Positions 28,546 to 38,063 of a DNA stretch of 55,984 nucleotides are shown here, in pieces; position 1 is the stretch's first letter; every line of letters begins with the position of its first letter. Under the pieces are notes generated by a model that was given only the letters and a program-made list of their open reading frames with translations, made no database searches and was not told the DNA's origin. A program made the translations under genes and the position numbers. Source of the stretch: Bacillus sp. AFS029637 (GTDB taxonomy: Bacteria; Bacillota; Bacilli; Bacillales; Bacillaceae_G); assembly GCF_002584985.1 (NCBI RefSeq), contig NZ_NUPZ01000024.1:99194-155177 (forward strand). The letters are read 5' to 3'.

Positions 28546-30461
28546 AGACTATCCTCCTTTGCAATTAATACCCCGTACACACCATCTAAATTTTCTTTCA
28601 AAAATGATTCAATTGCTAAATCAAATACGAATGGATAAAAATTATGTTCCGATAAATGCTGTAAGGCAAGCTGTAAAGATTGCACACTTGGAATGTCTTC
28701 TTCTGCTTGTATTTCCACTCTAAAAGGGTCCGTTTCATATAAAATAATAGATGAGTCAGGCAAAATATTAGCTCTGTAAGGAGTCTTTTCATTTTGAATA
28801 TGGAGAAGTGATAGTTGTAGTGCATTTCGTAATGCTAACGTCATATTAATATTCGATGCACCATACCATCTCTCATTTACACCGACCCAAACGACAGGAA
28901 AACTGAGAATCTCGTCACTCATTGCTATTTTAGGTGTTTCGTGGATTGTAGAAAGGGCATCGTAATAAAACTTACAATGCTTATCATGAATTTCCGCTAC
29001 GTTGATTGTTGTAATCTCTTCTAGCATATGTGACTGCCGTTCATACAGTTTATTGTTTACATGTTGTTGTAGAGCCCGGTATACACCTTCTGTCATCGTT
29101 TCCCCAGCGCCGATACCGATATCGTTATGTTCAGGAATAAGGCGATGAATGATTTCTGCTATATATGTTTCAATTCCTGTTAAACCAGCTTCTCGGCGCG
29201 CTTCATTATGGGTCAATCCTCCACAAGTCATAAGAGGGAGGAGGGTAGCCGGGCCATTTGATAGTGGCGTAGCTATTTGAATATTGCATTGTGATAACGG
29301 TAATTGATATAAATCTTGTTCATCCCACACATGGAATATACCAGCTTCTTTAGAAGTTAACGAGTCGAAAAAACGAAATAAATTAGTTGAAGCATGTTGG
29401 TTGGACCGATGCTCAAGTTTTTCGGAAAGATTTTCTATCGTATCGATTGTAAAACTTTCATCAGTAGCAAGAGGGTGTTTTATAAAAGGATGCCATGTTC
29501 CTTCGAGTGTTTCATAGTTTAATAAAAAGAATTGTGGTTCCTTTTCTCGGTAAGAATCATTCGCGACGTGTTTAAATAACTCAAAAACGATTATATTTGC
29601 TAACATTGCATATGGAATAGAAGAGAAGGAATCTGGTGAATGTTCATTTTGCAAAGTCGTTTCATGTAGCCGATGCCATGCTGATTCCCAGCACTCTTCA
29701 TGATTTGCCGTTACGACAGGGCCGGCCAAACCGAAATTTGCTAAACAAATGGCTGGTATGAAGTTTTTTCCTAGTTCCTTGCAAATAGTGTGAACGGCTC
29801 TTAAACCTTCAATATCTCCATCTTGAGAAACGTACAAAATCCAGTCGAAAGGTTCGAATACTTCATGCAGGGGACGATCAATTGTCGTATCTATTTCTTG
29901 AATCAGTACACAATCATCAACTTCATATGCACGTTCTATTAGCTCATGAATTCTGTCATAATTTGTTTCAGCACGATCTGTAACGAGGTAATGAAATGTA
30001 GGTAAACCAGATTCAAGTAAAGAAGAAACTAAGGAAGTAAGCATATATCCGGAACCAACTATAAGGACATTTGCTGCGCGGTACGTTTCGAATTTTAAAG
30101 CACCTGAATGAGAATCAGCTTCTAGAAATTCAATTTGCGAAGCGTATCTATCAAGTAATGCACTGTTTAATTCATGAGGCGCATCTTGACTTACATCACG
30201 AACGAAACCATTTTCATATAAAATCTCTCCGATTTCAAATACACGATTTTGATAAGGGAGAGGGAGTCCGTCTGTTATTTCATCTAAAGAATAATGCCCG
30301 TTAAACATCGGCATTAATTTTTCAATCCAGTTATAAATTCCATCACCGTCCATGCGAAATGAACTGGCGTTATTTCGAAAATAGACACCCCCGCTTGAGT
30401 CAGGGAGAAAGAAAGTATCCTTATTTACTTTAAGTTTTGCATGAGTTGGAAGGTTACTCAT
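28542..30461 (-). CDS. TOMM ThiF-like leader-binding protein (F protein, thiazole-containing bacteriocin maturation)
   Basis: A 639-residue protein of the putative thiazole-containing bacteriocin maturation family (TIGR03693, heterocycloanthracin F type). Residues 1-90 look like a winged-helix leader-recognition module (KLKVNKDTFFLPDSSGGVYF, then IGEILYENGFVRD). An E1/ThiF-like domain follows with VLIVGSGYM at about residue 131 and DWILYVSQDGDIEGL; the nucleotide loop is degenerate. In this family the F protein binds the leader peptide and presents it to the cyclodehydratase. First gene of the operon, ATG at 30461 behind AAGGAGG, overlapping the next gene by 4 bases. Confidence 0.88.
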   Translation of the reverse strand: MSNLPTHAKLKVNKDTFFLPDSSGGVYFRNNASSFRMDGDGIYNWIEKLMPMFNGHYSLDEITDGLPLPYQNRVFEIGEILYENGFVRDVSQDAPHELNSALLDRYASQIEFLEADSHSGALKFETYRAANVLIVGSGYMLTSLVSSLLESGLPTFHYLVTDRAETNYDRIHELIERAYEVDDCVLIQEIDTTIDRPLHEVFEPFDWILYVSQDGDIEGLRAVHTICKELGKNFIPAICLANFGLAGPVVTANHEECWESAWHRLHETTLQNEHSPDSFSSIPYAMLANIIVFELFKHVANDSYREKEPQFFLLNYETLEGTWHPFIKHPLATDESFTIDTIENLSEKLEHRSNQHASTNLFRFFDSLTSKEAGIFHVWDEQDLYQLPLSQCNIQIATPLSNGPATLLPLMTCGGLTHNEARREAGLTGIETYIAEIIHRLIPEHNDIGIGAGETMTEGVYRALQQHVNNKLYERQSHMLEEITTINVAEIHDKHCKFYYDALSTIHETPKIAMSDEILSFPVVWVGVNERWYGASNINMTLALRNALQLSLLHIQNEKTPYRANILPDSSIILYETDPFRVEIQAEEDIPSVQSLQLALQHLSEHNFYPFVFDLAIESFLKENLDGVYGVLIAKEDSL

Positions 30462-30484
30462 TTTAATCCTCCTTACGTTTTAGG

Positions 30485-30519
30485 CATACATTATTAACGT
30501 ATGTCATGTGATTTGTCCA
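30485..30519 (-). promoter_or_regulatory. Candidate promoter and operator dyad of the TOMM operon
   Basis: On the minus strand TGGACA (30514-30519) and TAATAA (30491-30496) are 17 bases apart. A short dyad, CATAC (30485-30489) and GTATG (30499-30503), brackets the -10. A regulator binding there is a hypothesis. Confidence 0.4.
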
Positions 30520-30531
30520 GTATGAACGCAA

Positions 30532-30567
30532 TAAAAAAGGCTGTAGAATGATTCATTCTACAGCCTT
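30532..30567 (-). terminator. Terminator of odhAB
   Basis: A 14-bp perfect stem AAGGCTGTAGAATG / CATTCTACAGCCTT with a 3-base loop and a U-run. It separates odhB from the TOMM operon. Confidence 0.92.
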
Positions 30568-30585
30568 GAATAGACTTTTAGTCTA

Positions 30586-31845
30586 TCAACCTTCTAATAA
30601 TAATGATTTTGGATCTTCAAGCATATCTTTAACAGCAACAAGGAAGCTAACCGCTTCTTTACCATCAACAATACGGTGATCGTAAGATAAAGCAAGGTAC
30701 ATCATTGGGCGGTTTTCCATACGCTCATTATCGATTGCAACTGGGCGTACTTGGATTTTATGCATTCCTAAAATACCTACTTGTGGGCTATTTAGGATTG
30801 GTGTTGACATTAGAGAACCGAACACACCACCGTTTGTAATTGTAAATGTACCACCTTGTAGTTCTTTTAATGAAAGTTTGTTATCGCGTGCTTTCATACC
30901 TAAATTACGAATTTCGCTTTCGATTTCAGCGAAGTTTAATTGGTTAGCATCGCGTACAACTGGAACAACTAATCCATCTGGAGCTGCTACTGCAATACCG
31001 ATATCATAGAATTTTTTAATGATAAGCTCGTCACCTTGAATTTCAGCATTTAATAATGGGAATTGTTTTAATGCTGCAACAACTGCTTTTGTGAAGAATG
31101 ACATGAAACCAAGACGTACATCATGTTTTTTCTCGAAAGCATCTTTGCGCTCTTTACGTAATTCCATGATCGCACTCATATCAACTTCGTTAAATGTTGT
31201 TAACATTGCAGATGTTTGTTGAACTTCTACAAGACGTTTTGCAATTGTTTGACGGCGGCGGGACATTTTCACGCGCTCAACTGGTTTTTCGAATTCAGTT
31301 TTTGCAACTGAAGCAGGAGCTGGACTTTTTGGAGCAGCTGGTGCTTCTTTTGGTGCTGCAGCATGAGCTTGTACATCGTGTGGTCTCACACGTCCAAGTG
31401 GATCTGTGCTACGTACGTCGTTTAAGTCGATTCCTAATTCACGAGCCATTTTTCTAGCAGCTGGTGATGCGATAGGACGGTTTGTATTTGGTAAACCTTG
31501 TAGAGTTGCAGTTTGTTCAGCACTTGGAGCTGCTGCTTTCGGTGCTTCAGCTGTTTCTTGTTTTGGTTGCTCAGCAGGTGCTGCAGGTGTACTTACTGCA
31601 ACTGGTGCTCCGTTTGCATCTAAAATTGCGATAGTTGCGCCAACTTCAACTGTATCCCCAGGTTCGCCTAGTAATTTCGATACAATACCTGAATCTTCTG
31701 CAATGATTTCTACATTGACTTTATCAGTTTCAAGCTCAACAACGCTGCCACCTTTCTCAACTTTGTCGCCTACGTTGATAAGCCATTGTGAGATAGTTCC
31801 TTCTGTAATAGATTCTGCAAGCTCAGGTACTTTAATTTCGATCAT
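30586..31845 (-). CDS. odhB: 2-oxoglutarate dehydrogenase E2 (dihydrolipoamide succinyltransferase)
   Basis: A 419-residue E2 of the TCA-cycle 2-oxoglutarate dehydrogenase complex; it takes the succinyl group from E1 to CoA. Order: one lipoyl domain with the lipoylated Lys in [11 protein letters not shown] (residues about 38-48), an Ala/Pro-rich linker, the peripheral-subunit-binding domain [19 protein letters not shown], and the catalytic domain with [13 protein letters not shown]. The ATG at 31845 follows GGGGAGGACATT. It is transcribed after odhA. Confidence 0.95.
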   Translation of the reverse strand: MIEIKVPELAESITEGTISQWLINVGDKVEKGGSVVELETDKVNVEIIAEDSGIVSKLLGEPGDTVEVGATIAILDANGAPVAVSTPAAPAEQPKQETAEAPKAAAPSAEQTATLQGLPNTNRPIASPAARKMARELGIDLNDVRSTDPLGRVRPHDVQAHAAAPKEAPAAPKSPAPASVAKTEFEKPVERVKMSRRRQTIAKRLVEVQQTSAMLTTFNEVDMSAIMELRKERKDAFEKKHDVRLGFMSFFTKAVVAALKQFPLLNAEIQGDELIIKKFYDIGIAVAAPDGLVVPVVRDANQLNFAEIESEIRNLGMKARDNKLSLKELQGGTFTITNGGVFGSLMSTPILNSPQVGILGMHKIQVRPVAIDNERMENRPMMYLALSYDHRIVDGKEAVSFLVAVKDMLEDPKSLLLEG

Positions 31846-31927
31846 TTTAAATGTCCTCCCCTTATTTGCCTAACGGTGTGTTTTTTCTTCTTTTGTCTTC
31901 GGTAATCTCCATTTGTTAGCCTGACCC

Positions 31928-31946
31928 TGGGCAGATATTCTGCCCA
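31928..31946 (-). other. Hairpin in the odhA-odhB spacer
   Basis: An 8-bp stem TGGGCAGA / TCTGCCCA with a 3-base loop in the 130-base spacer, without a clear U-run. It could adjust the odhB to odhA ratio by mRNA stability or partial termination. Structure is seen; the role is inferred. Confidence 0.4.
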
Positions 31947-31975
31947 AGGCAAGCTAGAAACCTTCATTCTTACTT

Positions 31976-34843
31976 TTAGTTGCTGTAAACTTCAATTTCT
32001 TGTTTATCTTGACGGAAGTTATACTTCACATCTAAAGCATGTGCAACAATTAGTTCTTGCTCAGCTTTATGAGCGAATGGATCGCCACCAGATGGGCTAG
32101 AACGGTCTGGGCGTCCAATGTAACCTGTTTTCACTGTATCTCCAGCTAGTTCGAACAGAATTGGAGCCATGTAATGCCAAGCGCCCATATTACGAGGTTC
32201 TTCTTGAACCCAAATGATTTCTTCTAAGTTTTTAAAGCGTTTAATAATAGATTGAACTTTCTCAGCAGGGAATGGGTACAATTGTTCAATACGAACAACA
32301 TGAACTTCATCTAAGTTGTATTCATGTTTACCAGACTCGATTTCTGCTGCTAAGTCAATCGCCATTTTACCTGTACTTAAAACAAGACGTTTTACTTTGT
32401 TTGGTTTCATGCCAAGGTTTTCTTGTTCTAAAGCAGGTTGGAAACGTCCTTCGCTTAACTGACTAGCAGTTGAAAGCGTAAGTGGGTGACGTAATAAACT
32501 CTTCGGCGTCATAAGTACTAATGGTCGAACAGCTTCTGTTCCTAAGATAGATGCTTGACGACGTAAGATATGGAAGTACTGTGCCGCGCTCGTTAAGTTT
32601 GCAACTGTCCAGTTGTTCTCAGCAGCTAACTGTAAGAAACGCTCTGGACGTGCGCTAGAGTGCTCTGGTCCTTGACCTTCATAACCGTGTGGTAATAGAA
32701 GAACTAAACCAGATTTTTGACCCCATTTTGCTCTTCCAGCTGAAACATATTGATCAAATAATGCTTGCGCAGTATTTGAGAAGTCACCGTACTGTGCTTC
32801 CCACATAACAAGCGTTTCTGGAGCGAATACGTTATAACCGTACTCGTAACCAACAACAGCAGCTTCTGATAACGGACTGTTATGAACAGAGAATGAAGCG
32901 TTAATGTTTGGTAAGCGATGTAATGGTGAATATGTTTCATTTGTATCCGTATCATGTAATACGATATGACGGTGCGCGAATGTACCACGCTGTGAATCTT
33001 GACCAGTTAAACGAATTGGCGTACCTTCTTGTAAAATAGAAGCGAATGCTAATGACTCAGCAAGTGCCCATTCAATTTTACCGTTCTCTTCTAGAGCATC
33101 TTTACGGCGCTCTAGAATTTTCTTCACCTTCGGATATACGTTAAATCCTTCTGGCCAAGATAATAAACCTTCATTAATTGCACGAAGTGAATCAAGCTCA
33201 ACACCAGTATCGATTGGCTGAATGCCTTTTGCAACAACATCTGGTACTTTAACGTGAATCGTTGCATCGCTCGTATCAGCTGGTGGTACTTGTGCATAGT
33301 CAGATTTTAATTGTTCTTGTATAAACTGTGTAATCGTTTCAACCTCATCTGCATTTAGAACACCAGCAGCTTGTAATTGATCTGCATAAATTGCTCTTAC
33401 AGTAGGATGGTTTTTAATTTTTTTGTATACTTGTGGTTGCGTAACTGCTGGGTCATCCATTTCGTTATGACCGTAGCGGCGATAACCAATTAAATCGATC
33501 AAGAAGTCTTTTTTGAACAACATGCGATATTGGATCGCAAGGTTAGCAGCAGCAAGACAAGCTTCTGGATCATCAGCGTTCACGTGAACAATCGGAATAT
33601 CGAAACCTTTTGCAAGGTCACTTGAATATTTCGTAGAACGAGAATCATAGCTATCAGTCGTAAAACCAACTGCATTGTTTGCGATAACATGAATTGTTCC
33701 GCCCGTTTGATACGCGTTCAATCTGCTTAAGTTCAACGTTTCAGATACAATACCTTGACCAGGGAATGCAGCATCACCATGAACTAAAATTACGAATGAC
33801 TTTGAAGTATCTTGTTCTGGAAGACCAGATTTTTTACGGTTTTCTTGAGCTGCACGTGCGAAACCTTCTACTACAGGATTCACGAACTCAAGATGACTTG
33901 GGTTATTTGCTAATGTAACGCGAGTACTAACTTCTTCTTTACTAACGACTTGTTCTCTACCTAAATGGTATTTCACGTCGCCAGTCCAGCCAGAATTTGC
34001 TACTGCGCCTTCTATTTTTGCATGTTTGAACTCAGCAAACATGTGACTATATGGTTTTTCTAATACGTGTGCAAGTACGCTTAGACGACCGCGGTGAGCC
34101 ATACCAATCATGACATCTTCTACGCCGCTCTTAGCACCTTCTAGAACAATCTCATCTAGAACAGGTACAAGCATATCAACGCCCTCGATAGAGAAACGCT
34201 TTTGCCCAACGAATGTTTTATGCAAGAATTGCTCGAAACCTTCAACCGCTGTTAAACGTTTTAAAAGAGCAGTTCGTTTTTTATTTGATAGTGGTTGACG
34301 CAATGAATTTGATTCCACCATTTGATGCAACCACGCGCGTTCTTCACTATCTTGTATATGAGAAAATTCATAAGCTAAAGATTTTGTATAAACGTCTTTT
34401 AATCTATGAATTACATCAAGTGCAGTGTGAATACCTTCTGGTGCATCTTGCCATACTGTTTTTGCTGGAATCGCTTTCAAATCAGCATCGCTAAGTTCGT
34501 TCATTGCTTTCTCAAGAAGAGATTGTCCATTTGCAGCATCTTCCATCGGGTTGATGTGAGCCAACGTATGCCCGAAAGAACGAATCTGCTCAACAAGTTG
34601 AACGACTTTAAGAATTTTTTCAATGTTCCCTGTGTTTTGAGGAGAAAAATGTGTTGCTGTGTTGTCCCCTGTTACGACATCATCTTGAAACGAAGGAGCT
34701 CCAAAAATTTCAAAAAGCTCTTGTAATTCCGGATCAACAGAACCTGCTCCAGTTACGTAAAGATCATACTGCTCAATAACATAACCAAGGTTCGGACCGT
34801 GGAACTTGGCCCAAGGGTTTGTCGTTGTATTCTTCCTCGTCAT
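31976..34843 (-). CDS. odhA: 2-oxoglutarate dehydrogenase E1
   Basis: A 955-residue thiamine-diphosphate enzyme decarboxylating 2-oxoglutarate. Visible blocks are [50 protein letters not shown] (the ThDP/substrate region), [15 protein letters not shown] and the C-terminal [14 protein letters not shown]. Length equals the Bacillus enzyme. ATG at 34843 behind GGGAGG. E3 (lipoamide dehydrogenase) is elsewhere. In B. subtilis odhAB is repressed by CcpA; a cre-like site lies 350 bases upstream. Confidence 0.95.
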   Translation of the reverse strand: MTRKNTTTNPWAKFHGPNLGYVIEQYDLYVTGAGSVDPELQELFEIFGAPSFQDDVVTGDNTATHFSPQNTGNIEKILKVVQLVEQIRSFGHTLAHINPMEDAANGQSLLEKAMNELSDADLKAIPAKTVWQDAPEGIHTALDVIHRLKDVYTKSLAYEFSHIQDSEERAWLHQMVESNSLRQPLSNKKRTALLKRLTAVEGFEQFLHKTFVGQKRFSIEGVDMLVPVLDEIVLEGAKSGVEDVMIGMAHRGRLSVLAHVLEKPYSHMFAEFKHAKIEGAVANSGWTGDVKYHLGREQVVSKEEVSTRVTLANNPSHLEFVNPVVEGFARAAQENRKKSGLPEQDTSKSFVILVHGDAAFPGQGIVSETLNLSRLNAYQTGGTIHVIANNAVGFTTDSYDSRSTKYSSDLAKGFDIPIVHVNADDPEACLAAANLAIQYRMLFKKDFLIDLIGYRRYGHNEMDDPAVTQPQVYKKIKNHPTVRAIYADQLQAAGVLNADEVETITQFIQEQLKSDYAQVPPADTSDATIHVKVPDVVAKGIQPIDTGVELDSLRAINEGLLSWPEGFNVYPKVKKILERRKDALEENGKIEWALAESLAFASILQEGTPIRLTGQDSQRGTFAHRHIVLHDTDTNETYSPLHRLPNINASFSVHNSPLSEAAVVGYEYGYNVFAPETLVMWEAQYGDFSNTAQALFDQYVSAGRAKWGQKSGLVLLLPHGYEGQGPEHSSARPERFLQLAAENNWTVANLTSAAQYFHILRRQASILGTEAVRPLVLMTPKSLLRHPLTLSTASQLSEGRFQPALEQENLGMKPNKVKRLVLSTGKMAIDLAAEIESGKHEYNLDEVHVVRIEQLYPFPAEKVQSIIKRFKNLEEIIWVQEEPRNMGAWHYMAPILFELAGDTVKTGYIGRPDRSSPSGGDPFAHKAEQELIVAHALDVKYNFRQDKQEIEVYSN

Positions 34844-35091
34844 TTGTTTAAACCTCCCAATGCATATAATCCTTTTCCATACAAAGGTGCATTTTGCTCT
34901 TTTTCAATAATTGATTAACTAATAAATAATGTAATTGTTTTCTTTACTCTTATGTTATTACAATAATTTACATAATACCAAACACTATTACTTATCTGTT
35001 TTGTAAAAAAACATTCACAATAACTTATCACCCAAGTTAATCTTTCATGTTATAAAGTAATTTTACAGAAAAATGGGGTGGATATATTTGG

Positions 35092-35138
35092 TATACCTAT
35101 ACTAATAACTATAATTGTTGCATTTAAATATAGGTATA
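35092..35138. repeat. Perfect 10-bp inverted repeat
   Basis: TATACCTATA at 35092-35101 and TATAGGTATA at 35129-35138, 27 bases apart. Could be paired operator half-sites or the stem of a transcript. Confidence 0.5.
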
Positions 35139-35189
35139 ATAGTTAGAATGTTTCGATAAAATGTAGTTCGAATTATGTATATTGAAATA

Positions 35190-35203
35190 ATAAGCGCTTT
35201 CAT
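35190..35203 (-). promoter_or_regulatory. cre-like site (CcpA) upstream of odhA
   Basis: The minus strand reads TGAAAGCGCTTATT, matching the cre consensus TGWNANCGNTNWCA except for the last two bases. It lies about 350 bases upstream of the odhA start. Confidence 0.35.
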
Positions 35204-35657
35204 TGATATTATACAACAATATAACGGAATATAGTATAAAAAATAAAAAATTATGAATTTATCGTAAACTTTATTTCGATAGTGTTAAATATCGAAAGGA
35301 AAACGAAGGATTTCTACAAAAAAAGTGGCTAAACATAAAAAATGCTCCATAACCCGTTAGTTTCTATCAATATGCCGAAAAACAACGTAAAACCAATAAC
35401 GCATTTTATGAAATAAAGAGGAGAATGGAATACTTTAAAAGGATAAAACAAATATGGAGATATTAAATTTTCACAAAAGTGGGGAGGGGATATAGTAACG
35501 GATATATACATTGTTCCATGTTTCGTTTCAAAATAGACATGCTGAAAATGAAAAGTTTCTTCTATATTTATGGCACTCACAATGAGTACCGTCTTTATCT
35601 CATTTGTTGTTTTGGCAAAAAGATATTAAGATGGAAAAGAGAAAGGAAGATTAACAT

Positions 35658-35840
35658 ATGCAAATGATGTATGCTTTTGGCATTGGGCTTGTATTATTTT
35701 TAGCCGTATTCTTATTTATTCGTAAAGACGTTCAAGGCGGGACGTTAACGAAAAGAGGATTTTATAAAATGATTGGCTGTTTAGTTGTTATGTTTATAGC
35801 GATTATCGTAATGATCGTTTTAATAAATCAGTCACTGTAA
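35658..35840 (+). CDS. Small two-helix membrane protein, hypothetical
   Basis: A 60-residue protein with two transmembrane segments (about residues 3-20 and 39-57) joined by a short basic loop (FIRKDVQGGTLTKRGF). The ATG at 35658 follows AAAGGAAG. A terminator follows the stop. No family is recognised, but hydrophobic pattern, ribosome site and terminator support a real gene. Confidence 0.6.
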   Translation: MQMMYAFGIGLVLFLAVFLFIRKDVQGGTLTKRGFYKMIGCLVVMFIAIIVMIVLINQSL

Positions 35841-35853
35841 CATTGAAAAATGG

Positions 35854-35880
35854 AACCTTACTTATGTAAGGTTTTTCTTT
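35854..35880 (+). terminator. Terminator
   Basis: Stem AACCTTAC / GTAAGGTT, 4-base loop, T-run, 13 bases after the small membrane-protein gene. Confidence 0.78.
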
Positions 35881-35973
35881 TTGAAAACAAAACAAAAATT
35901 ACCATAAAAACAATTTACTATCTATATCCTATATTATATAATCCAATAAAATGATAGATAAGGAGAATAGTAT

Positions 35974-36336
35974 ATGAATAAAAAAGCTATCTTCTTTATA
36001 GGAATAGGTCTACTACTTATAGCTAGTATCACTTATATAATATGTAACAAACGAGAACAAGTACCACCTATATTAGTATGGAACGAACAAGAATACTACG
36101 TTACGGATGAACCTGCCGAAGCAGAAGAAGTCGGACAAAAACTTGGCGAGGTAACAAAGAAAATTGAAACGAGCAAACAGCCTACTAAAGACAGTGAGTC
36201 CAACATATTACAAGAAAAAACAGAAGTATTTGAAATGATTGTAGAAAAAGAGGAGAAAAGACCACCCATAATCGTAAAAGAGCCTAATAGTGAAGAATAT
36301 AGAGTAGCAAGGCCGATGCTAAAGCAAGTATTATAA
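35974..36336 (+). CDS. N-terminally anchored hypothetical protein
   Basis: A 120-residue protein. One N-terminal transmembrane helix (about residues 5-24) is followed by an acidic, Glu/Lys-rich extracytoplasmic tail containing VPPILVWNEQEYYVTDEPAE and RPPIIVKEPNSEEYR. The ATG at 35974 follows AAGGAGAATAG. It is probably co-transcribed with the 45-residue frame at 36353. No recognised domain; function unknown. Confidence 0.62.
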   Translation: MNKKAIFFIGIGLLLIASITYIICNKREQVPPILVWNEQEYYVTDEPAEAEEVGQKLGEVTKKIETSKQPTKDSESNILQEKTEVFEMIVEKEEKRPPIIVKEPNSEEYRVARPMLKQVL

Positions 36337-36352
36337 TGAAAAGGAGACTTAT

Positions 36353-36490
36353 ATGCAGGCAGTAATTTCATATCCGTGGTCGTTAAGGGAAATATTTGTC
36401 TTTTTCCTGTGCTTTATCATTCCTCCTATCGGTGCTATTTACATTTTGATGAATAGAGAGGCGCTGCAAAAGAGAGACTTCATTTTATAG
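36353..36490 (+). CDS. Small membrane protein (45 residues), hypothetical
   Basis: A 45-residue frame with one strong transmembrane helix (REIFVFFLCFIIPPIGAIYI, residues 12-31) and a basic C-terminus. The ATG at 36353 has the excellent site AAAGGAGACTT before it and is 16 bases after the previous stop. Terminator at 36552. Probably a real small gene; no family recognised. Confidence 0.55.
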   Translation: MQAVISYPWSLREIFVFFLCFIIPPIGAIYILMNREALQKRDFIL

Positions 36491-36551
36491 GTAGCGGGGC
36501 ATGATCTACTTAGCTTAATTGTTATTATTTTTTCGAATATGAATAAGAGAT

Positions 36552-36583
36552 AACCCAGTAATCTTAAAGTTGCTGGGTTTTAT
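36552..36583 (+). terminator. Terminator
   Basis: Stem AACCCAGTAA / TTGCTGGGTT with one mismatch, followed by TTATTTT. Confidence 0.7.
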
Positions 36584-36634
36584 TTTGCTATTTATAATGA
36601 AGAAATAAATTTTTCATAGAGAGTAGTGAGCGGT

Positions 36635-37180
36635 ATGAGATGGAAAGAGGGAACTTTTGAAAAAATAGAAACAAATGAATTATCTATTGAGCAGCTTATA
36701 AACACATTTAAGAAACAAAATTTAAATGGTGGAGCGGTAATAAGCTGTTTTAAAGTGCATAACGAAAATTTTTTCAAAGAAATACCACATGGAGAAGATG
36801 GACACGAGCACTTTTTCAGAAGAATCTTCAACTCTTTAGATATAATACATAACTTAGAAGAGTTACAAATACATACATCAGACAAATATAAGTTTCGTTT
36901 TAAAGAGCAGCTGGCAGTCATGCTTGATGGTAGCATTGCCGCTCAAATTTTATGGGGCGGAGCGTACGAAGAATTTAAGGGAAGACCAGTTATCGCAAAG
37001 CAATTAGCAGTTAATGTATGCCAATACATGTTCCAAGATCGATACGAAAATATTAAAGTGTTCGAAAGCTACCGCCCTTGGACAGATTGGTTTTACGATG
37101 TTGCGTGGGATGTTACTTGGATGGTTTTAGATAGTAAGGAGCGTAAATTGTGGTTAATTTGTGCTACGGATACGGATTGA
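36635..37180 (+). CDS. Hypothetical soluble protein
   Basis: A 181-residue protein without signal peptide or helices long enough to span a membrane. Noticeable are LNGGAVISCFKVHNENFFKE, an aromatic centre AQILWGGAYEEFKGRPVIAK and the Trp-rich C-terminus SYRPWTDWFYDVAWDVTWMV. A GTG at 36626 is possible; the ATG at 36635 is used, with low confidence because neither has a strong ribosome site. No family is recognised. It has its own terminator. Confidence 0.55.
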   Translation: MRWKEGTFEKIETNELSIEQLINTFKKQNLNGGAVISCFKVHNENFFKEIPHGEDGHEHFFRRIFNSLDIIHNLEELQIHTSDKYKFRFKEQLAVMLDGSIAAQILWGGAYEEFKGRPVIAKQLAVNVCQYMFQDRYENIKVFESYRPWTDWFYDVAWDVTWMVLDSKERKLWLICATDTD

Positions 37181-37187
37181 TAGAAGA

Positions 37188-37221
37188 GGAGCCTTGTAGG
37201 AATGCTGCAAGGCTCTTTTTA
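37188..37221 (+). terminator. Terminator
   Basis: Stem GAGCCTTG / CAAGGCTC followed by TTTTTATTTT. Confidence 0.85.
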
Positions 37222-37338
37222 TTTTTTGAAGGAATAGAAAACAAATCATATAAATGATATGTCGAAAAATGTTTTTAATGTAAGTTTTATACTATTGTAT
37301 AGTGCTGGATTACTAGAAAAGATAAGAGGAGAATGAAC

Positions 37339-37923
37339 GTGAAAAAGATAAAGAAATTATTGCTGCTAATGATGGTAGTAGGATTAACAGTCGGTGTTCT
37401 AGCAGGATGCGCAAAGCCGAAAGCTACTGTTGAAGAATTTTTAACAGCGTTACAAAAAGGTGATATAGACAAGGCTCGTACATTTGTTGTAAGTGAAAAA
37501 GAGTTCAGTAAACTAAATGAAAAAACAGAAGACGCTGAAACAAAAGCAATGCTAAGCGCAATTACGAAGAACTTTAAATTTGAAAAGCTAGAAGAAGTAT
37601 CAAAAAACGATGATAAAGCAGAAGTGAAAGTAAAAGTAACATCTGCCGATCTATCCGTTGCCGTAACAAAAGCAATGGGAGAAGTTATGCCAATGGCCTT
37701 CGCTAGTGCCTTTAGCGAAGATAAAGAGCAATCTGAAAAAGCAATGACATCAGCTATCATCAAACACTTATCAGATAAAGATGCAATAATGGCAACTCGC
37801 GAAGTTACATTGAATTTAAAGAAAGATAAAGATGGTGACTACAAAATCGTTGGTGATGATAACTTACAAGAAGTGTTGTTTGCTAATGCGAAATCTTTGG
37901 AGAAGATGTTTGGTGGGAAGTGA
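37339..37923 (+). CDS. Lipoprotein with NTF2-like (DUF4878-type) domain
   Basis: A 194-residue secreted lipoprotein. The signal peptide KKIKKLLLLMMVVGLTVGV ends in lipobox LAGC, so the Cys is the modified residue. Right after it, KATVEEFLTALQKGDIDKAR is the typical helix of DUF4878/NTF2-like domains, and NLKKDKDGDYKIVGDDNLQE closes the fold. An ATG at 37333 is almost on top of the AGGAG; the GTG at 37339 is spaced 7 bases and is chosen. Function unknown; cell-surface location is predicted. Confidence 0.75.
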   Translation: MKKIKKLLLLMMVVGLTVGVLAGCAKPKATVEEFLTALQKGDIDKARTFVVSEKEFSKLNEKTEDAETKAMLSAITKNFKFEKLEEVSKNDDKAEVKVKVTSADLSVAVTKAMGEVMPMAFASAFSEDKEQSEKAMTSAIIKHLSDKDAIMATREVTLNLKKDKDGDYKIVGDDNLQEVLFANAKSLEKMFGGK

Positions 37924-37982
37924 TTGAGTTCTTGTAAAAGAGTGATAGTTATACAACGTTAGAGTGAGAATTTGAAAGTAGT

Positions 37983-38017
37983 AAAAAAGATGTCAGCATT
38001 TGCTGGCATCTTTTTTA
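37983..38017. terminator. Bidirectional terminator
   Basis: Stem AAAAGATGTCAGC / GCTGGCATCTTTT with a 4-base loop and T-run; can serve both convergent lipoprotein genes. Confidence 0.82.
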
Positions 38018-38063
38018 TGTAATTTATAAAAATGTGGTTATAAAGAGTGATTAAAGTTTCACT

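Larger units (their letters stand above)
34844..35657. other. Long AT-rich intergenic region upstream of odhA
   Basis: 814 bases without a convincing gene. It must contain the odhA promoter (minus strand; no consensus site stands out), the cre-like site at 35190-35203, and a 10-bp inverted repeat at 35092-35138. Open frames in it (for example 35329-35580 on the minus strand) lack ribosome sites and coding character. Confidence 0.6.

Noticed and set aside
31194-31873. Long plus-strand frames opposite odhB
   Set aside because: Shadows of the Ala/Pro-rich odhB coding sequence.
35329-35667. Minus-strand frame of 83 codons, plus-strand frame of 62 codons and a 19-codon peptide at 35570
   Set aside because: No ribosome sites, AT-rich low-complexity composition, mutual overlap.
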